This document shows, one piece after another, positions 6,701 through 9,061 of a DNA stretch of 9,061 nucleotides. Position numbers and translations under genes: made by a program. The notes under the pieces were generated by a model. It was not told the origin of the DNA. It searched no databases and was given only the letters and a program-made list of their open reading frames with translations. The DNA comes from Deltaproteobacteria bacterium (GTDB taxonomy: Bacteria > Desulfobacterota > Syntrophobacteria > BM002), in the NCBI GenBank assembly GCA_020350905.1, contig CP070843.1, positions 3,081,737 to 3,090,797 on the forward strand. Reading direction: 5' to 3'. How positions within the stretch are numbered: the first letter of the stretch is position 1; the number at the start of each line of letters is the position of its first letter.

Positions 6701-6736
6701 AGCATACCAAATTAGTCATTGCAAAGTAAATGTCAA
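6701..6736 (-). promoter_or_regulatory. Candidate ftsH promoter
   Basis: On the minus strand an extended -10 (TGG-TATGCT, hexamer at 6701-6706) is preceded after 18 bp by TTTACT (6725-6730). A perfect TTGACA (6731-6736) abuts that -35 but would give a 24-bp spacer. The predicted transcript would start about 45-50 nt before the ftsH TTG. This would let ftsH-folP and downstream genes be expressed independently of tilS. Prediction by eye only. Confidence 0.5.
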
Positions 6737-6936
6737 TGACCGTTCATGGGCGAGTATATGGCTCTATAATGGAGACAAGGCGTTCGTTGCTTCCCAACGA
6801 GAATCACGATCATCTCCCCTGCGAAAGCCATGCCAAGCCGGTCTTTACGCAACATCGCAAATCTGGTCTTACCCCGAATAGCAGGATCTTCGATGGGCCC
6901 GGATTCTTTACTTTCCGAGCGCGTACTGCTCCGTGG

Positions 6937-8340
6937 TTACTGCTTGCCAACCAACCCTTGCAGGTAGCGGAGCCGAAGCAGTCGACTGGTGTCCGAAGTT
7001 AGCTTTACCCTGTCGTCCAGTCGGTGGCCAACAACCCAGATGATATGGTCTTTACTGCAAAGGATTGGAATCTGGCGACGCTGGCTCTTGGGGACTTTGG
7101 TGTCAATAAAAAAGTCTTTGAGCTTCTTGCTACCCCCCAATCCCAAGGGGCGGAAGCGGTCGCCGGGCTTGCTGGACCTGAGAGTAAGGGGGAAGGAGAC
7201 CCTGTCCAGGTCCATGATGGCTTCGTGCGGGTCGTGGCTGAATTCAACAGGCAGGTCCGAAGCTAGCAATTCGACCTGCATGCTGTGATCCAGCGAGGCG
7301 AAGGGGTGAAGGCCGTGATCTGAGATCCTAAAACTAAAATCCTCGACCGTCTCGTGCCGTAAAGTTACGGTCACCCAGTCGTAGCTTTTTTCAACCTGAA
7401 CCGCACCAGGGAGGTCAAGCTGGCGGTTGGCTGCAGGTGATCGGCACAATTGCAGAAGGATTTCCGTATGATGAAAACCAAATTCCCTCAGATCTCCTTT
7501 AACCTCCTGCACCACCCGTCGCAGCAAACGTTTTTGCATGGCAGGATGGGTCTCAAGCAATGGTCTGATCGGGAAACGGATTCCGCCATCCCCGTGGTTC
7601 AATGAATGCTCATGCAGCCAGGAGGCGAGATGCGACTCCCAGAAGTCCTCCTCCTCTCGGAAGATCTTACTGGTTCTCAGTAAAGTGGCATTCAAATTGC
7701 TATTGAAAGCCTGCTGAAGCTGTGGCAGCAATTCCAGCCGCAATAGATTGCGCTGGCACCACGGCTTCAGATTTGAGCTGTCTTGTCGAAAGGCAAGACC
7801 GTGGTCTTCAAGATAGGCCATGATCTCGTGACGATGGCATTCCAACAGCGGGCGGATGACTCCTTTGAGGCTGCAGGGGTCCATACCTCTGAGGCCGCGC
7901 TGGCCAGCACCACGAAGGATTCGGAGCAGGATTTCTTCAGCCTGATCATCAGCATTATGGCCCAAGGCAAGCTTACTTGCTCCCTTTTCGGCCATTACCC
8001 GATGGAGACATTGATAGCGGAGAGTACGTGCTGCCATTTGCAGGGAGCCACCATGCTCTTTCTGCCAGGTGCGGACTTCCAGCCTTTGCTCCACCACTGG
8101 CAGCCCTAACTGGTGGCTGAGATTTTGGACAAAAAGGGCGTCCTGATCTGCTTCAGCACCACGGAGTCCGTGATGGACATGAGCCACCACCAACTCCACT
8201 TTGTGACTGTGCCGGAGTCTATGGAGAAGATGGCAAAGAGCGACCGAATCAGGCCCACCAGACACAGCGACCACAACCAGATCGTCTGGCTGAAGCATTC
8301 GGTGGTTCATGACCGTATTATGTACCGTTTTCAACAACAT
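6937..8340 (-). CDS. tilS: tRNA(Ile)-lysidine synthetase (TilS), 467 aa
   Basis: TilS attaches lysine to C34 of the CAU-anticodon tRNA-Ile using ATP, so that the tRNA reads AUA and is charged with isoleucine. Numbering from the ATG at 8340: the PP-loop SGGPDS (27-32), HVHHGLRG (54-61) typical of the N-type ATP pyrophosphatase fold, HNADDQAEEILLRILRGAG (128-146), and RQDSSN with RNLLRLELLP (185-207). The C-terminal tRNA-binding domain includes DRFRPLG (395-401) and KKLKDFFIDTKVPKSQR (405-421). The protein is full length. A TTG two codons upstream (8346) is an alternative start, but ATG with GGA 9 nt before it is preferred; both ribosome sites are weak. It is the first gene of the minus-strand run, has its own strong promoter, and is followed after 290 bp by ftsH, a widespread neighbour. 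Confidence 0.96.
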   Translation of the reverse strand: MLLKTVHNTVMNHRMLQPDDLVVVAVSGGPDSVALCHLLHRLRHSHKVELVVAHVHHGLRGAEADQDALFVQNLSHQLGLPVVEQRLEVRTWQKEHGGSLQMAARTLRYQCLHRVMAEKGASKLALGHNADDQAEEILLRILRGAGQRGLRGMDPCSLKGVIRPLLECHRHEIMAYLEDHGLAFRQDSSNLKPWCQRNLLRLELLPQLQQAFNSNLNATLLRTSKIFREEEDFWESHLASWLHEHSLNHGDGGIRFPIRPLLETHPAMQKRLLRRVVQEVKGDLREFGFHHTEILLQLCRSPAANRQLDLPGAVQVEKSYDWVTVTLRHETVEDFSFRISDHGLHPFASLDHSMQVELLASDLPVEFSHDPHEAIMDLDRVSFPLTLRSSKPGDRFRPLGLGGSKKLKDFFIDTKVPKSQRRQIPILCSKDHIIWVVGHRLDDRVKLTSDTSRLLRLRYLQGLVGKQ

Positions 8341-8372
8341 ACGCAATTTTCCAGGTTAAGCGTGACCATTTG

Positions 8373-8401
8373 ATTATACGAGAGTGACGGAACCCTGTCC
8401 A
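8373..8401 (-). promoter_or_regulatory. tilS promoter (sigma70-type)
   Basis: The minus strand carries TGGACA (8396-8401), a 17-bp spacer and a perfect TATAAT (8373-8378). This is 11 of 12 consensus positions with optimal spacing. The transcript would begin near 8366, giving a leader of about 26 nt before the tilS ATG. It is the best promoter seen in the window and probably drives the tilS-led gene run. Confidence 0.8.
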
Positions 8402-8405
8402 GGGT
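8392..8405. promoter_or_regulatory. Dyad overlapping the tilS -35 box (possible operator)
   Basis: ACCCTG (8392-8397) and CAGGGT (8400-8405) form a perfect 6-bp dyad around TC. The dyad covers the whole -35 hexamer of the tilS promoter, a position where a bound regulator would block RNA polymerase. No known regulator motif was matched. Confidence 0.35.
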
Positions 8406-8444
8406 GGTGCGAAGAGCGTGTAACCCTAAAGCAACCATCCATAT

Positions 8445-8471
8445 TTGTTGTAAATATTCTAAGGATATGCT
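8445..8471 (+). promoter_or_regulatory. Candidate promoter for the MshEN-domain gene
   Basis: TTGTTG (8445-8450), a short 15-bp spacer and TATGCT (8466-8471) face the plus-strand gene. The spacer is shorter than usual. Reading the -35 one or two bases to the left gives weaker hexamers but better spacing. The predicted leader would be about 105-110 nt and would include the hairpin at 8553-8573. Confidence 0.35.
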
Positions 8472-8552
8472 AATGAACTGCAGACGAGAAGCCATGGCGA
8501 ATCCTGCCTTATTTTCAATTTGGCTGGACTGGGAGCTTCAGTTCTAAAAGGA

Positions 8553-8573
8553 TGACAACCCGTCGGGTTGTCA
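8553..8573 (+). promoter_or_regulatory. Perfect 9-bp hairpin upstream of the MshEN-domain gene
   Basis: TGACAACCC and GGGTTGTCA pair perfectly around the loop GTC, ending 12 nt before the ATG. No T-run follows, so it is not an intrinsic terminator. It could hold the ribosome site in the mRNA or serve as a DNA operator. The same bases contain an 8-codon ORF (8552-8578) with AAAAGG directly against its ATG. Confidence 0.55.
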
Positions 8574-8585
8574 GGTAAGCAGACT

Positions 8586-9061
8586 ATGAGGCGAAAAAAA
8601 CTTGGCCAGATTCTAGTGGCAGCCGGACTGATCAGTGAAAATCAGCTGGTACAGGCATTAGAAGAGCAGAAAAAGAAAAAGGGAAAGCAACTGGGCAAGA
8701 TTATTATAGAGAAGGAATGGGCCAAAAACGAAGATATTTGCAAGGCTCTGTCCAAACAGCTCAATATCCCTTACGTCAAGCTGAAAGAGCTGGAATTCTC
8801 TAAAGAAGTAATCGAGACTATTCCTCGAAAGCAGGCAAACAGAAAGCTCCTCCTTCCTTACAAGAAGACGGGTAGACGTCTGCGGCTGGCCATGGCCAAT
8901 CCACTGGATTATACCACCATTAACGAGATCAAGTTCAAGACAGGTCTTGATGTTTCCGTTGCGGTCGCCACTGAGGAAGATATCCGCGAGGCCATCGATG
9001 AAAATTACTCAGATGACATTGATCTCGATTTGTTCGCCACCATGGTTCCGTCTGAGGAGGT
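8586..9061 (+). CDS. MshEN-domain protein, N-terminus of a probable PilB/GspE/MshE-type ATPase (cut by window edge)
   Basis: The 158 visible codons match the MshEN domain (PF05157), the cyclic-di-GMP-binding N-terminal module of many type II secretion and type IV pilus assembly ATPases. Two consecutive 24-residue-type motifs are seen: LGQILVAAGLISENQL...AL..Q (6-28) and LGKIIIEKEW...DICKALSKQ (36-58). The second half has the usual IPRKQANRKLLLPY (79-92), LRLAMANPLD (98-107) and ATEEDIREAIDENY (127-140) elements. The position before the first LG, often Arg in strong c-di-GMP binders, is Lys5. The Walker motifs of the ATPase would lie beyond the window, so a stand-alone MshEN protein cannot be excluded. 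The ATG start has only a weak AGGT about 9 nt upstream. It is divergent from tilS and not part of its operon. Confidence 0.85.
   Translation, partial: MRRKKLGQILVAAGLISENQLVQALEEQKKKKGKQLGKIIIEKEWAKNEDICKALSKQLNIPYVKLKELEFSKEVIETIPRKQANRKLLLPYKKTGRRLRLAMANPLDYTTINEIKFKTGLDVSVAVATEEDIREAIDENYSDDIDLDLFATMVPSEE

Larger units (their letters stand above)
6647..6936. other. tilS-ftsH spacer (290 bp)
   Basis: This gap carries the ftsH ribosome binding site and candidate promoter near its left end (see separate entries). Further right, TCGTTG and CAACGA (6784-6789 and 6795-6800) form a 6-bp hairpin without a T-run. The frame after the tilS stop stays open for 67 codons, but no start with a good ribosome site is present and the translation resembles nothing I recognise. 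No tRNA, hpt gene or clear terminator was found. Confidence 0.5.

Noticed and set aside
6733..6936. A 67-codon in-frame open stretch after the tilS stop, with a 40-codon ATG frame inside (6733-6855)
   Set aside because: The length is not improbable by chance, TilS already ends normally, and the internal ATG lacks a well-placed ribosome site and any recognisable similarity.
6647..6936. A lost hpt gene between tilS and ftsH
   Set aside because: The gap is too short for hpt and shows no recognisable remnant of a phosphoribosyltransferase motif.

Overview
The window looks like chromosomal housekeeping DNA from a Gram-negative bacterium of roughly 50-55% GC. Protein sequences (especially GlmM and type III CoaX) and the gene order tilS-ftsH-folP-glmM recall deltaproteobacteria (Desulfobacterota). 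That placement is an impression from sequence character and has not been searched. No CRISPR array, rRNA, tRNA, phage gene or intact transposase gene was seen.

Almost everything lies on the minus strand and reads right to left: tilS (tRNA-Ile lysidine synthetase), ftsH (membrane AAA+ zinc protease), folP (dihydropteroate synthase), glmM (phosphoglucosamine mutase), coaX (type III pantothenate kinase), ldcA-like (LD-carboxypeptidase, family S66) and the first 72 codons of a class-C beta-lactamase-type serine hydrolase cut by the left edge. A near-consensus sigma70-type promoter precedes tilS and a second candidate promoter precedes ftsH. Stop and start codons overlap at ftsH/folP (GTGA) and ldcA/serine hydrolase (ATGA), so these pairs are probably translationally coupled. 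At the right edge a divergent plus-strand gene begins. Its 158 visible residues form an MshEN-type domain, the cyclic-di-GMP-binding N-terminus found on PilB/GspE/MshE secretion and pilus ATPases.

The genes join several core pathways: tRNA decoding (TilS), membrane protein quality control (FtsH), folate (FolP), UDP-GlcNAc supply for peptidoglycan and lipopolysaccharide (GlmM), coenzyme A (CoaX) and probable peptidoglycan recycling (LdcA and perhaps the serine hydrolase).

The unusual material is between genes. The whole glmM-coaX spacer is filled by a 184-bp element with perfect 19-bp terminal inverted repeats flanked by TA, a MITE-like insertion. Removing it restores a tight glmM-coaX junction with a TAA stop. 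The 248-bp folP-glmM gap holds two short degenerate tandem repeats, at a place where many relatives carry cdaA and ybbR. The coaX-ldcA gap carries two strong hairpins. A perfect 9-bp hairpin lies just before the MshEN gene. No gene-free stretch exceeds 300 bases. I do not see a new multi-gene system here.
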